Source: JBGAJN01 sp044224905 (GTDB lineage: Bacteria > Verrucomicrobiota > Verrucomicrobiia > Limisphaerales > JBGAJN01). From it: DNA of 64,000 nt. The notes below the pieces were generated by a model. The model did not search any database, was not told where the DNA came from, and saw nothing but the letters and a program-made list of their open reading frames with translations. Location of the stretch: positions 1,736,001 to 1,800,000 of the forward strand of contig JBGAJN010000002.1 of the NCBI GenBank assembly GCA_044224905.1. Reading direction: 5' to 3'. Positions 43,635-56,200 of this stretch are shown piece by piece. A program made the position numbers and the translations under genes. The first letter of the stretch is position 1, and the number at the start of each line of letters is the position of its first letter.

Positions 43635-44297
43635 ATGCGGAATTTCGTCGAGACCGAAACCCACCGAAACCTGTTACGCCGGAGCGCGGGTGGTTTGGTG
43701 GTGGCCACCTTTGCCTCCGGGGCGTTCATCAGCACTGGTCTATTCGGTGGCTTTTCGGCAGCTGCAGCTGAGCCGCCCAAGCGCGTCACGATTACTCGTC
43801 ACTTGTTGCCCGAGCGTGATCCAACGGGGACGCCGGCGGTGTTCTCGTACGAAGCGATCAATTATAAGCCGCGGCTCGAAATTGCTTTGGGCAATAAGGA
43901 AGCCTGGGACACTTCGACACCCGAAAAAAGTCTCGTTAGCTATCTGTCCGCCAACTGGGAGGGAGACGCGGCGAAGATTTTGAAAATCTTTGCGCCCAAT
44001 GATCGCGAGAAACTACAGAAGCTGGTTTCTGAAAAAGAGATTTTGGAAAAGAACACGATGCTGTTCAAAAACATCACGACCGTGATCGTGGTGCAGCAGA
44101 TTTTTTATGGGAACTACCGGATTCTGATGGGCCTGAATGTGACGGTGACGGGCAGTCGCCGCATGGTTCACTACGTTCTCAAATACACGGTCGACGGCTG
44201 GTGCATGACCAATGATCTCGGTGAGGACAAGATATTCCCCAAAATGGTGGAAGTCATGAAACCCGATCCTTCCTCAATCAAAGTGGAGCCCAAATGA
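43635..44297 (+). CDS. exported protein of unknown function
   Basis: A 220-residue protein. An Arg-Arg pair before a hydrophobic stretch (LLRRSAGGLVVATFASGAFISTG) gives a Tat-like or plain Sec signal at residues 13-45. The mature part has a helical stretch (DAAKILKIFAPNDREKLQKLV) and a beta part (YGNYRILMGLNVTVTGSRRMVHYVLKYT) that resembles small NTF2-like or DUF4878-type folds. This is only a layout comparison. Its stop overlaps the giant gene's ATG (ATGA at 44294), so the two are probably translationally coupled and may work together, for example in display of the giant protein. Confidence 0.7.
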   Translation: MRNFVETETHRNLLRRSAGGLVVATFASGAFISTGLFGGFSAAAAEPPKRVTITRHLLPERDPTGTPAVFSYEAINYKPRLEIALGNKEAWDTSTPEKSLVSYLSANWEGDAAKILKIFAPNDREKLQKLVSEKEILEKNTMLFKNITTVIVVQQIFYGNYRILMGLNVTVTGSRRMVHYVLKYTVDGWCMTNDLGEDKIFPKMVEVMKPDPSSIKVEPK

Positions 44298-47200
44298 AAA
44301 GGCAACGTGATATCTTCGGACCTGGCTGTCCGGCTGGCGGAGCTAGGTTGAACCCCTGCAAGGCGGTCGGCGCCGAGAAGCGCCGCTTCCCAATGCTGCT
44401 GCTGGCATTGCTGTCGTTGTGCGTTTGGATGGCGACCGGCACCGCGCTGATGGCGCAGTTGGACGACACGTGCACCGTCACCATGCTGAACCGGACCGTT
44501 CAGGTGAATGCGAACGGAACGTTCTCAATTCCCAACGTCCCTGTGGACGCCGGCTTGTTCCGTGTCCGGGCAACGTGCGTTCGCAACGGAGTCACGATCG
44601 TGGGCCAGTCGGCTTACGTTGAGCTTGTTCCTAATGGCTCGACTCCCATTCCTCCGATCCAGCTCGGATTTTCGGATCCGGTTCCCGTGTCGATTAAGAT
44701 CCTGTCGTCGAAAACGTCATTCAAAACGAAGGGCGAAACGACGCTGCTTCTCGCGATCGCGACGATGCCCGATGGCAGCATGAAGGACTTGTCGCATCTC
44801 AGCGACGGCACCACTTGGTCTTCGAGCAATCCCCGCATTGCGACGGTGGATACCAATGGAACGGTGACGGCGTTAGCGCGTGGGCAGGCAATCGTGCAGG
44901 CTCGTAACGAAGGCGTGATTGCGACCACCGTTATCAATGTGCTGATTCCCAATGACGCCGACGGCGATGGGATTCCGGACGAATACGAGATCGCCCACGG
45001 AATGAATCCGAACGATCCCTCGGATGCGGCGAAGGATTTTGATGCGGATGGTTTGACGAATCTTCAGGAGTATAACTTGGGAACCAACCCGCGCCTCGCG
45101 GATACCGATGGCGACGGCATTCCTGACGGTCAGGAAGTCGCGTTAAGCACCAACCCGTTAAAGGCGGACACCGATGGCGACGGTTTGAACGACGGCGACG
45201 AACTTAAGCGCGGCTTGAATCCGTTGCTCGCAGACAGCGACGGCGACGGCATTCCTGACGGGTTGGAATTGCAGCTCGGTTTGAACCCGCTTGTGGCCGA
45301 TGCAACAACGAGCGTTCAGGGGCGCGTTGTGGATGCAACCAACGGTGCGCCAGTGTCCGGTGCGTCGATTGTATTGTTCAACGTGTTAACGACGACCACC
45401 GATGGCACTGGCTTCTTCTCCGTCCGACGTGTGCCGGCTGGTATCGGTAATATAATAGCGGGCGCGCAGATCATTCGCGCGAGCCAAGTATTCGATGGCG
45501 AGTCGCCGGCGGTTTCACCAGTGATTAACGGTCTGACCGACGTGGGTACGATTCAGGTGAAGCTCAACAGCGGCAATGTAATTGGTGTTGTCACCGATCC
45601 ATTCAGCCATCCGGTTGCGGGTGCGCAGGTGACCGTGACATCGAGTAATTCCGTACGCGTGGTGAACGCGGACAACCTCGGGCGTTATCGCGTCGGCAAC
45701 ATGACGGCCGGTCCGCTGCTGGTGACTGTGCGGGACTTCAAGACCGGTCTCCGCGGATACAATACCGGCACGTTGGGGTTGAATCAGTCGGTGTCCATCA
45801 ATGTCGCTCTCGGACCGTACGGCTCGGTAGTCGGTTCGATTTATGATCAGGACGGTACGACTCCGGTGGGTTCTGGCGTGTTGGTCGCGATGTCGGGTTC
45901 CTCGTCGCAGAATGCCTCGACTGACGTACTTGGTCGTTATCGCTTCGAATTTGTTCCGTTGGGTAACTTCACGGAGGACTGCTCGGATGGCGCAGGCAAC
46001 CACGGGCGTACCGCTGGCAATATTTCCGCTAGCGCCCAAGTGTTCGTTGCCGACATCAGCTATCTTGGCGCGGGGCGTATCACTGGCGTGATTCGCGACG
46101 GAGCACTGAACCCCGTGTCCAACGCCACTGTGAATTTTTCCAGCAGCAGTGTATTTGGCGGCAGCGGGGTGACCACCAGCGATGCTTTTGGTCGCTACAC
46201 ATTCTCGAATGTATTCGTGGGACCGTACAATTTGTCTGCTCAGGCTCCGGTGGCGCGTTTGGGCGGCGTCGCTTCTGGATTGCTTGAACAAGAAGGTCAG
46301 ACGGTCACCAACGACATCGTGCTGACCAGTTCCGGAACCATCACCGGAACCGTATTCCGCGCGGATGGAACCACTCCAGTGACGAACGTGACGGTTAATC
46401 TGTCGCTCGGTTTGCGCGCGACAACAGATTCATTGGGGCAGTACTCGTTCACCTTTGTTCCGCTCGGTAGTTACTCGATTGATGTGACCGACCCTGCGAC
46501 GGGCGACCGCGGTCGCGCCGGAACTTCGATCGTTTCCCAGGATCAGATCAGGACAGTTAACATCAATCTTAATGGATTGGGCTCGGTGGCGGTGACTGTG
46601 GTCGACGGCGGAAATGTTCCCGTGACCGGGGCGCAAGTCTCGTTGACCAGTCAGACCCAGTTCGGTGGGACGCAAACCGGGATATCGCAATTGGGCGGTG
46701 CGGTTAATTTCCCGAGTGTCCTCGCCGGAAGTTTTAGTGTCAGCGCCTACGATCCGTCGACCGGGCTTTCGGGATCGACGAATGGCGGTGTTGCTGCCGG
46801 CGGCGGCACCGGTGTAACGGTTCGGCTTCAACCGGCTGGCAGCGTCCTCGGTACCTTGTTTGCCGCTGGCGGAGTCACGCCGATTCCCAATTACACGGTG
46901 TACGTTAGCGGACCGGTGTATCGCCAAAAATCCACCGGTAATGATGGAACCTTCCGCTTTGATATTCTTCCCACCGGCACCTACTCGTTGCGCGCTGTGG
47001 ATTCATTCGGCAATTTGCGCGCGAGTGTTAATGGCGTGGTCGTCAGCAGCCATGGACAGTTGGTGACTCAAAACTTGGTGCTGGTGGGCATCGGAACCGT
47101 CGCGGGTATCGTGCGCAGTCCCGAATCGAACGGCGTTCCGAATTTGTCCGTTGTGCTGGCCAGTCAGAACGCAACCTTCGGAGGAACGTTCTACGCGCGT

Positions 47201-50200
47201 ACGGACATCAACGGGGGCTATTCGATTGGCGATGTGCCGGTGGGGGCGTTCAGTGTTTCGGCCAGTGGGCAGGTAGCGCAGACCAACTACTTCGGCTCCA
47301 CCAACGGGCTGGTGCAGGTGAATGGCGAGGTCGTCACGGCGAACATTCAGCTGCAGGCCAATTTGATCCCCTTGAATCCTGGTGGCGGCAGTGGTTCGCC
47401 GAGCTACACGCTCTTTGACGCGAACAACTTCGCCTACAACATTCGTGGCGACGGAACGATTCAAGACGGCACGGAAAACGTCTTCCTTGGCGACAGTCTG
47501 TTGAACCACGGCGCCGGAATTTTGGACCTCGTCGTCGGGGGAAACACGAACCGGTTTTTGGGGCAGGGCTTCGCCAGTTCGTTGCAAGGCGGTCGCGAAC
47601 TTTCCATCTTCCAACCCGGTGTGGGCGGGCTGGACGTAACTCGCCGGATTTTTGTTCCGACGAACGGATACTTCGCGCGCTATCTGGAAGTGGTGAGCAA
47701 TCCGTCAGCGAATCCGATCACCTTCCAGCTGCGGCTGAACAGCAATCTCCGGTTCATCAGCCGCGTGATCAACCGCAACACGATCAATTTCGAACCGCGG
47801 ATCATCAGTACTTCCAGCGGTGACACGACTTTGGAAGGTCCGACGAGCCTCACGCCGGACCGCTGGGTGGTCTTGGACGACGACACGGATAGCGATCCGT
47901 TTATTGTGGGTAACAACATCCCCGCCGTGGCGGATGTGTTCGATGGCACCAACGGGGTTATCGGCGCTGGCTTGGCCAGTTACGCGATTAACTTCTCCAA
48001 CTTGTACGGCAAAGTGGTTCAGGTCTGGACCAATATCACAGTGCAGCCCGGCAGCAATGTCGCGATCATGCACTTCGTCTCCGAACAGACAACGCGTGCC
48101 GCTGCATTGGCTTCAGCACAGCGCCTCGTGCAGTTGCCCCCCGAGACGTTGATCGGCATGTCGGCTGCGGATCGTGCGGCAGTTCGAAACTTCCTCGTGC
48201 CTTCGAACGGGGTAAGCACGATTACGCCGCTGCCCGAATTGACGGGGTCCATTAATGGTCGCGTCCTCGCCGGCAACGGCACGAACACCATCGGAAACGC
48301 GCCGGTCACGTTCCAGAGCACGAACATTTTATTCGGCCGCACGTTTTCGACAACGGCCAATGCTGGCGGGCTGTTTCAGTTCGACGGATTCCTGAACAAT
48401 TCTGGCAGTTCCATGCCGATTCCGGTGGACGGATTCCGCCTGCTGGCGGTGAATCCGTTGACGGGGCTCGAGTCGCCAAATACGGCGGGCAGTTTCGCCG
48501 TCGGAACCAACGTTACCACGCGAAACGTGATCTTCCCGGACAACGGTGTCCTGGTCGGCACGGTCCGTCGTCACAACGGCGTTGTAGTTAGCGGTGGTTT
48601 GGTGACCGTAAGCGGTACTCCATTGCTCAACGATCTGAGCTTGGGAATTGCCGTGGACGGAACGTTCGGCGTCGCGGGCCTGCCGTCCGACACCTACACG
48701 CTCGTGGCGACGGTGCCGACGGCGCAGGGGAGCAGCTTGTCGGGTTCGACCTCGGCGCCAATTCTTGGTGCGCAGACGACCACGGCGGACATCACGATTC
48801 AGCCGACGGGCACTTTGGTCGGGACGGTGCGTCGCCAGAATAATTCGGTGGTGGTGGCGCTACAGGTGCAATTGCGCGGATCGAATGGCCTGACGCGCGC
48901 GACAACCACGGACACCGGCGGTCGTTTCACTTTCGTTGACGTGCCGACCGGCGCAGTGACGTTGGAAGCATTTGAGTCGTTCAGCAACACAGCCGCCCGC
49001 AATCAGGCGACGGTGTTCACCGATTTGACGACGACGAACAATCTGACGCTGAGTTCCGGCGGTACCGTCGTGGGTGTGGTTACCAAAGCTGGGGTTAGTG
49101 TCGTTGGGGCGCAGGTCAGCCTGACCTCGAGCAATGGGGTGGTCAACACCACGACCGGTGCCGACGGTTCATATCGTTTTGACTTGGTGCCGTTGGGTAA
49201 TGTCACGGTGGTTGCGGTTGATTCGGTGAGTACTTTCCGCGGTCGCAATTCGGGAAACCTGGCGGTCTCCGGGCAAACCTTGACCCTCAACGTGGGAGTC
49301 GTGGCTTCCGGAATGATCAGTGGCACGGTGTATCGTCCGAATGGCGCAACGCCGGTCGCCGGGGCAACGGTTAGCCTTTCGCCCCTTGCGTTATCCACCA
49401 CGACCGACGGCAGTGGTCACTACAGCTTCGACTTTATCCCGCTGAACACATATACGGTAAGCGCTACAGAACCGGTTAAGGGTGAGTCCGGTTCGATCTC
49501 CGCGCAGGTCGCCAGCAACCTTCAGAACGTCACCGCCGATGTGGTTCTCCGGCCGCGGATTTCGATTGATGACGTGTCGGTTACCGAAGGCAACGTGGGC
49601 ACCACCAACGCTGTGTTCAGTGTGAAGCTGTCGTCGGCGAGTGTGCTGACCGTTGCGGTCAATTACTTCACGGCCAACAGCAGCGCGGCAGCGGGAAGTG
49701 ATTATCAGTCGAAGTCCGGTTCGTTGATCTTCAGCCCGGGCGTGACGAATCTGCCTTTGAGCATCGTGGTGAACGGCGACACGACTACCGAGCCGGATGA
49801 AGATTTCATGGTGGTATTGTCGGCGCCCTCCAACGCGACCCTTTCGAAGAGTCAGGGGACCGGAATTATATTCAACGACGACGGTTTCCCCGGAAAGATC
49901 GACCACTTCGATTGGGCTCCGATTGCCTCGCCGCAATTTGTGCTGACGCCGTTTGCCGTCACGATCACCGCGAAAGACTTCTTTGGCACCACGGTGAGCA
50001 ATTTCTCCGGACCGGTGACTCTGGCCGGACTTAATGGTGGCGGAGCATCGACCAATACGGTTCTCGGTGACGAGGCGGCCGCGTTCTCGGGCACGGGCGA
50101 TTACACTCTCGGATATGCCATCACGCCCACGACGAACATGGTGGTGACGCACGTGCGCCATTATTCGGGAACCAAGGTTTCAATCTGGGATAACACCGGC

Positions 50201-53200
50201 ACGCTCGTAGTCGCTCAAGCAGTCAGCGGCTTGGCCGGAACCTGGTCGGAGACGGCATTGCCTTCATCGGTCACTTTGTTGGCGGGCACGACGTATCGCG
50301 TCGCGTTCTACACTGCCGGTGGCACCTATTATTACCGCAACAATCGCCCGGCTACGTTCCCGACGGGAACCATCGCCAACGGCTACTATTTTGCGACTGG
50401 CGATGGATTCCCAGCGACGTTCTCGGCCGGTGGCAGCACGGCGTGGATGGTGGATTTACGCTACACGGTGGGCGCGGATCTTTCTGTTGCCGTTTTGCCT
50501 ACTGCATCAGGCACGTTCAGCAACGGTGTCTGGAGTGGTGATCTGACCGTGCAGGCGTCGGCGACCAACTTCGTGCTGCGCGCACTGGACAACGACGGCC
50601 ACATCGGCAACGCAAACGGAATCGCGGTTCTGTATCAAAACGATATAGGCGTGCTCATCAGTGATTCTCCCGAGCCGGTAGGTTCCGGTGCGTTGCTGAC
50701 CTATGTCACGAGCGTGACCAACAGTGGTCCGGTGAACGCCACCAACGTCGTTGTAACCAATTTCCTGCCCGCGAGCGTGAGTATCGTGTCAGCGGCTGCG
50801 TCGCAGGGCACGGTCGCCACGAATGGGCGCACGATTACCGGCACGCTGGGCGTATTGCCGCCGAATGTGATTGCGACTCTGACGGTGACTGTGACCCCGA
50901 CTGCTGCGGGTTTGATCACGAACATCGCCGGGGTGACGCGTTCAGGTGTGGATCCGTATCCCAACAACAACACGGCGGTAGCGGTGACGACGGTGTTACT
51001 CCCGACCCTATCGGTGACCGACACCAATGTGACCGAAGGTAATGTCGGTACGCAGAACGCAGTATTCTCCGTTAATCTGTCCTATCCGAGCAGCCAGACC
51101 GTGCAAGTAAACTTTGCCAGCAGTAATGGTACTGCTATTGCGGGATTGGATTACGTCTCGACCAACGGCACGCTCACCTTCACGCCCGGGCAGACGAACA
51201 AAACCATCACGGTGCGCATCATCAGTGACACCACGTTCGAACCGAATGAAAGTTTCTTCGTCAATCTTTCGGCCGCGGTAAATGCCACCATTAGTGACGG
51301 ACAAGGCACGGGAACAATCGTCAACGACGACGGTTTGTCTGGATTTGTGGATCACTTCGAATGGACGACAATTCCTTCGCCACAGTATGCGAACGTTGCC
51401 TTCCCTGTGACCGTTGCGGCGAAAGACGCGTTCGGTTCCACGGTTAGCAATTTCTCCGGCACCGTAGCCTTGAGCGCGGTGGTGGGCGGTGGATTGGCAT
51501 CGAACAATATTCTGAGCAATATGGTGGGCAGCTTCTCCGGCTCGGGCACCTTTACGTTGGGATATTCGTTCACGCCGAATACGAACATTACCGTGACTCA
51601 CGTGCGGCATTACTCGGGTTCCAAGGTTTCGATCTGGACCGATACCGGGGTCCTGTTGAGAAGCCAGAACGTCGTGAGCACGCCCGGCACGTGGTTGGAA
51701 ACGGCGCTTGCTACGCCGATCACTTTGACCAACGGCATTCGATATCGCATTGCCGCTTACACGGGCGGTGGCAGTTACTATTACCGCTTCGACGGTAGCA
51801 GCACATTCGCGAATGGAACGATCGACCAGAGCTATCAAACCTCCGGAGATAATTTCCCGGGCAGTTCTGATGGCGTCCGTTGGTGGTTGGTGGATTTGAG
51901 ATACACCACGGGTTCGGAAGCTCCGTTGGGGATTTCGCTCGCCACTTCAGGCAGCTTCAGTAACGGCGTTTGGAGCGGTGATTTGACTACTCTTTCGTCC
52001 GGTAGCAATGCGGTGCTGCGCGCCAACGACGGTGATGGTCACAGCGGTGGGAGTGAACCGTTCTTGATCCTGTATCGCGACGACATTTCTTTGACGGTAT
52101 TGGACGCGCCCGATCCCGTCGCGGTGGGCGGGTCGCTGAGTTACATTTTGAACGTTTCCAATACGGGACCCAGTGTGGCGACTAGTGTGGTGGTTACGAA
52201 TTTCCTGCCGGCGAACGTCAGCTTGCAGGGCACGACCGTCCCGTCGGATCCCCCGGGAATAACCGTGAACTCTGTTGGGCGAACCGTAACCTTCGGAATT
52301 CCGACGGTGCCTGCTGGCACCAACATTGCCTTGGGCATATCCGTCTCCACACTTACCAGCGGATTGCTCACGAACATCGCCGGCGTGACGCGCGCTGAAG
52401 CGGATGCTAATCTGAGCAACAACTTGGTCAGCACGGTGACGACAGTGCTGCTTCCGACTCTTTCCATCACGGGTACGAACGTGACGGAAGGCAACGTGGG
52501 AACTCGGGATGCAATCTTCAATGTTGCGTTGTCATTCCCGAGCAGTCAGACGATCACCGTCGGTTTCGGCACCAGCAACGGTACGGCTGCGGCAGGGTTG
52601 GATTATTTCCAAACGAATGGAGTTCTCACCTTCACTCCGGGACAGACCAACCGCACGATCACTGTTCGGGTGATTGGTGATATCGCGGTCGAACTGAACG
52701 AAAACTATTTTGTGACCCTGTCGAACGCGGTGAATGCGTCGATCGCCTCGGCGCAGGCGAGTGGGTTGATCATCAATGATGACGGAGCTCTTGGGTTTGT
52801 TGACCACTTCGATTGGGCACCAATTCCGAATCAGCAGTTCGTCGGCGTGCCGTTCCCGGTTACGGTTACCGCGAAGGATATTGTGGGCGATACGGTCACA
52901 GGCTTCACCGGCCCCGTGACGTTAACAGGCAGTACGGGCGGCACCGCAGTCACCAACAAGATTCTGGGCGACTTGGTCAATTCCTCCTCGAGCAGCGGCA
53001 CCTACACTTTGGGTTATTCGTTCACTCCGAGCACGAACATTTCTGTCACCCACGTTCGCAGCTACTGGGGAACGAAAGTGTCGGTATGGACTGATGCGGG
53101 TTCTCTGGTGTTCAGCCAGCCAGTGAGCAGTGTCAATGGTACGTGGGTGGAAACTTTGTTGCCTTCGCCAGTTACCTTGCTGGCGGGCGTCCGGTATCGA

Positions 53201-56200
53201 GTGGGTGCCTATACTGGCGGCGGCAGCTTTTATTATCGGAGCGACGGCATCACGAACTTCCCGAACGGTTCAATCGATCAGGGTTATGAGGTGTCCGGTG
53301 ACGCATTCCCGGCGAATAGCGATGGTCAGCGCTGGTGGTTCGTGGATTTGAAATACACCGTGGACAGCAGTGTCAGCGCGCCGATTACACCGACCGTCTC
53401 CGGTACTTTCAGCAATGGCGTATGGATGGGCAATGTCACGGTGCAAACGCTCTCTTCAAACCTCACGTTGCGGGCGAATGACGGTGATGGTCACGGCGGT
53501 GCGGCCAACCCGTTTGCCGTGCTGGTGCAAAACGATATTGCTGTCACGGCGACCGCTTCCCTGGAACCGGCGGATGTCCGGAGTAATCTGACCTATGTCG
53601 TAATAGTGACGAACAGTGGGCCGTTGTCGGCTTCGGGCGTGGTGATCAGCAATACCTTGCCTGGTGGGGTGAACTTGATCTCATTGACCTCTTCCACCGG
53701 AACGATCACCACAAACGGCGGTCTGGTGACATGCAACGTCGGAACCATGGCGAGCGGGCAGGCTGAGACCCTGACGATCGTGGTCAAGCCGGTCGTCGAC
53801 GGTGTCTTCATTACCAACCTCACCACGGTCGGTCGATCGGATGCAGACGGATTTGCCGGCAACAACTCCTTCGCGCTGGTTTCCCGCGTGCGTTCGTTCT
53901 TGGGCGGTGTCGGCGGCGGAAACATCGCGATTCTGACAGCTGAGGGCTCGGCGGCTTGGAACACGGATGTGCGGAACAAGATCTTGGCCACCGGCCTGTT
54001 TACTGGGGTGGACGTGATCAGTGTGAGCAGTTTTGGTTCGACTCCGACGTTGGCACAACTCCAGCAGTATAGCGCAGTTTTGACGTTCTCTGATGGAAGT
54101 TACGGTGACCCGACGGGGCTGGGTAATGCATTAGCGGATTACTCGGACGCAGGCGGCGGTGTGGTGGTGGGGACGTTTGCGTTTGGGTCCGGCATTGCGA
54201 TCGGCGGCAGACTTCAAACGGGTGGATATTTGCCGTTGACGATCGCCAGCCAGACGTCGGGCACGGCCACCTTGGTGAAGGATGATGCGAGCCATCCGAT
54301 TCTTGAGGGCGTCAACAACTTCAATGGCGGTTCATCCAGCTATCGCAATACCTCATCGCTTACTTCGGGTAGCACCTTGGTGGCGCATTGGAGCAGTGGC
54401 CAGCCATTGATTGCGGTGAAGCAGTTGACCACCGGGCGCGTAGTAGGGATGAACTTCTTCCCGCCGTCGAGCGATGTGCGCAGTGACTTCTGGGTTGCCA
54501 GCACGGACGGCGCACGTTTGATGGCGAATTCTTTGGCGTTTGCGGCCGGAGGAGTCGGAATTGTGCCAGACGACATCGCGGTCAGCGTAACCGACTCGCC
54601 CGATCCCGTAGCCTTGGGCGGAACGGTGACCTACACCGTCACCGTCACCAACAGCGGCCCGTCGGCTGCCGCCGGTGTGACTGTAACCAATTTCATCCCG
54701 GCAACTGCCAATCTGATTTCGTTCAGCGCTTCACAGGGTAATGCGACAAACATAGGCAACCAGGTGCGCGGTGATCTCGGCACCATTCCCGGTGGCTCGA
54801 ACGCAACGTTGACAGTGCAGGTGGCTGCTCTCTCGACTGGTGTTATGACCAATGTTGCTGCGATTGGCCGGGCGGAACCTGACGGCTACCTGAAGAATAA
54901 CCAAGCGTCGACTGTCAGCACCGTTGTGATGCCGAGTATTTACATTTCGGATACGAGTGTGAACGAAGGCGACAGTGGAACTACCAACGCGATATTTACG
55001 GTGTCCTTGTCGCTGCCGTCGCCGAGTACTGTTTCGGTGGCCTACAACACGGGCAACAGCTCGGCCACGCCTGAGGTGGATTACCTCTCGACGAATGGAG
55101 TAATCGTGTTCGCTCCGGGCGAGACCAATAAGACGGTCGCAGTGTCGGTGGTTGGTGATACGACGTATGAAGCGAACGAGCAATTTGTGGTGTTCTTGTT
55201 CAGCAGTACCAACGCCACCATCAGCGATTCGATAGGAACGGGTACGATCGTCAATGACGATCCGCTTCCGCTCCTCAACATCTCTGGCGGTTCAGTGGTG
55301 GAAGGAAACTCCGGTACGAACACAATCACGTTTAACGTGACGCTGTCGGCCCCGAGTGGTCTGTCAGCAACCGTGAACTATTCTACGGCTGATGACACGG
55401 CACAGTCGGGCAGTGATTATCTGGCGAAGAGCGGATCTTTGACCCTGCTGGCTGGGCAGACCAACGCGAGCTTTACCGTCACAGTGCTGGGTGACGTATC
55501 GATCGAACTGGATGAAACGTTCTTTGTGAACATCTTCAGTCCGGGCAACGCCAGTATCAATGTGAGCCAGGCTGTTGGCACCATCCTCAATGATGATGGA
55601 TTCGCCGGTCAGATCGATCACTTCGATTGGAGTTTGATCCCGTCGCCGCAGATTGTGGGGCAATCATTCCCCGTGTCGATTACGGCGAAGGACGCTGGCG
55701 GCCTGACGTTGAGCAGCTTCACTGGCCCAATTAATCTGAGCAGTGTTGCGGGAGGCGGTCTGATTACCAACACCATCTTGAGCAACGTGCCTCCGACTTC
55801 TTCGTCGAGCGGCACCTATACGATGGGCTTTACCTTCACGCCGAATACGAACATCACAGTAACCCACGTGCGCCATATTTTCGGCACCAAGGTGTCGATC
55901 TGGACGGACGCGGGAGTATTAGTCGCGAGCCAACCTGTAATCAGCACGCCCGGAGTCTGGGCGGAGACGGCGTTGCCGGTGCCGGTGCAACTGACGGCTG
56001 GCGTGAGATACCGCGTGGGAGCTTACTCGGCCGGTGGAACTTATTACTATCTGAGCAGCCCGCCCGCGACGTTTACTTCCGGCGTGTTGCATGAAGGTGT
56101 CTATTCTTCAGGCGATACTTTTCCGACCAGCCTCGTCGGCAGCGGGACCGCTTACATGGCGGACATTCGTTACACGATTGGATCGCAGATGCTCGTGCCG

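Noticed and set aside
44956..45300. GATGGCGACGG-type DNA repeats considered as a CRISPR or satellite array
   Set aside because: They are in frame, encode Asp-rich calcium loops, and have coding, not spacer, sequence between them.
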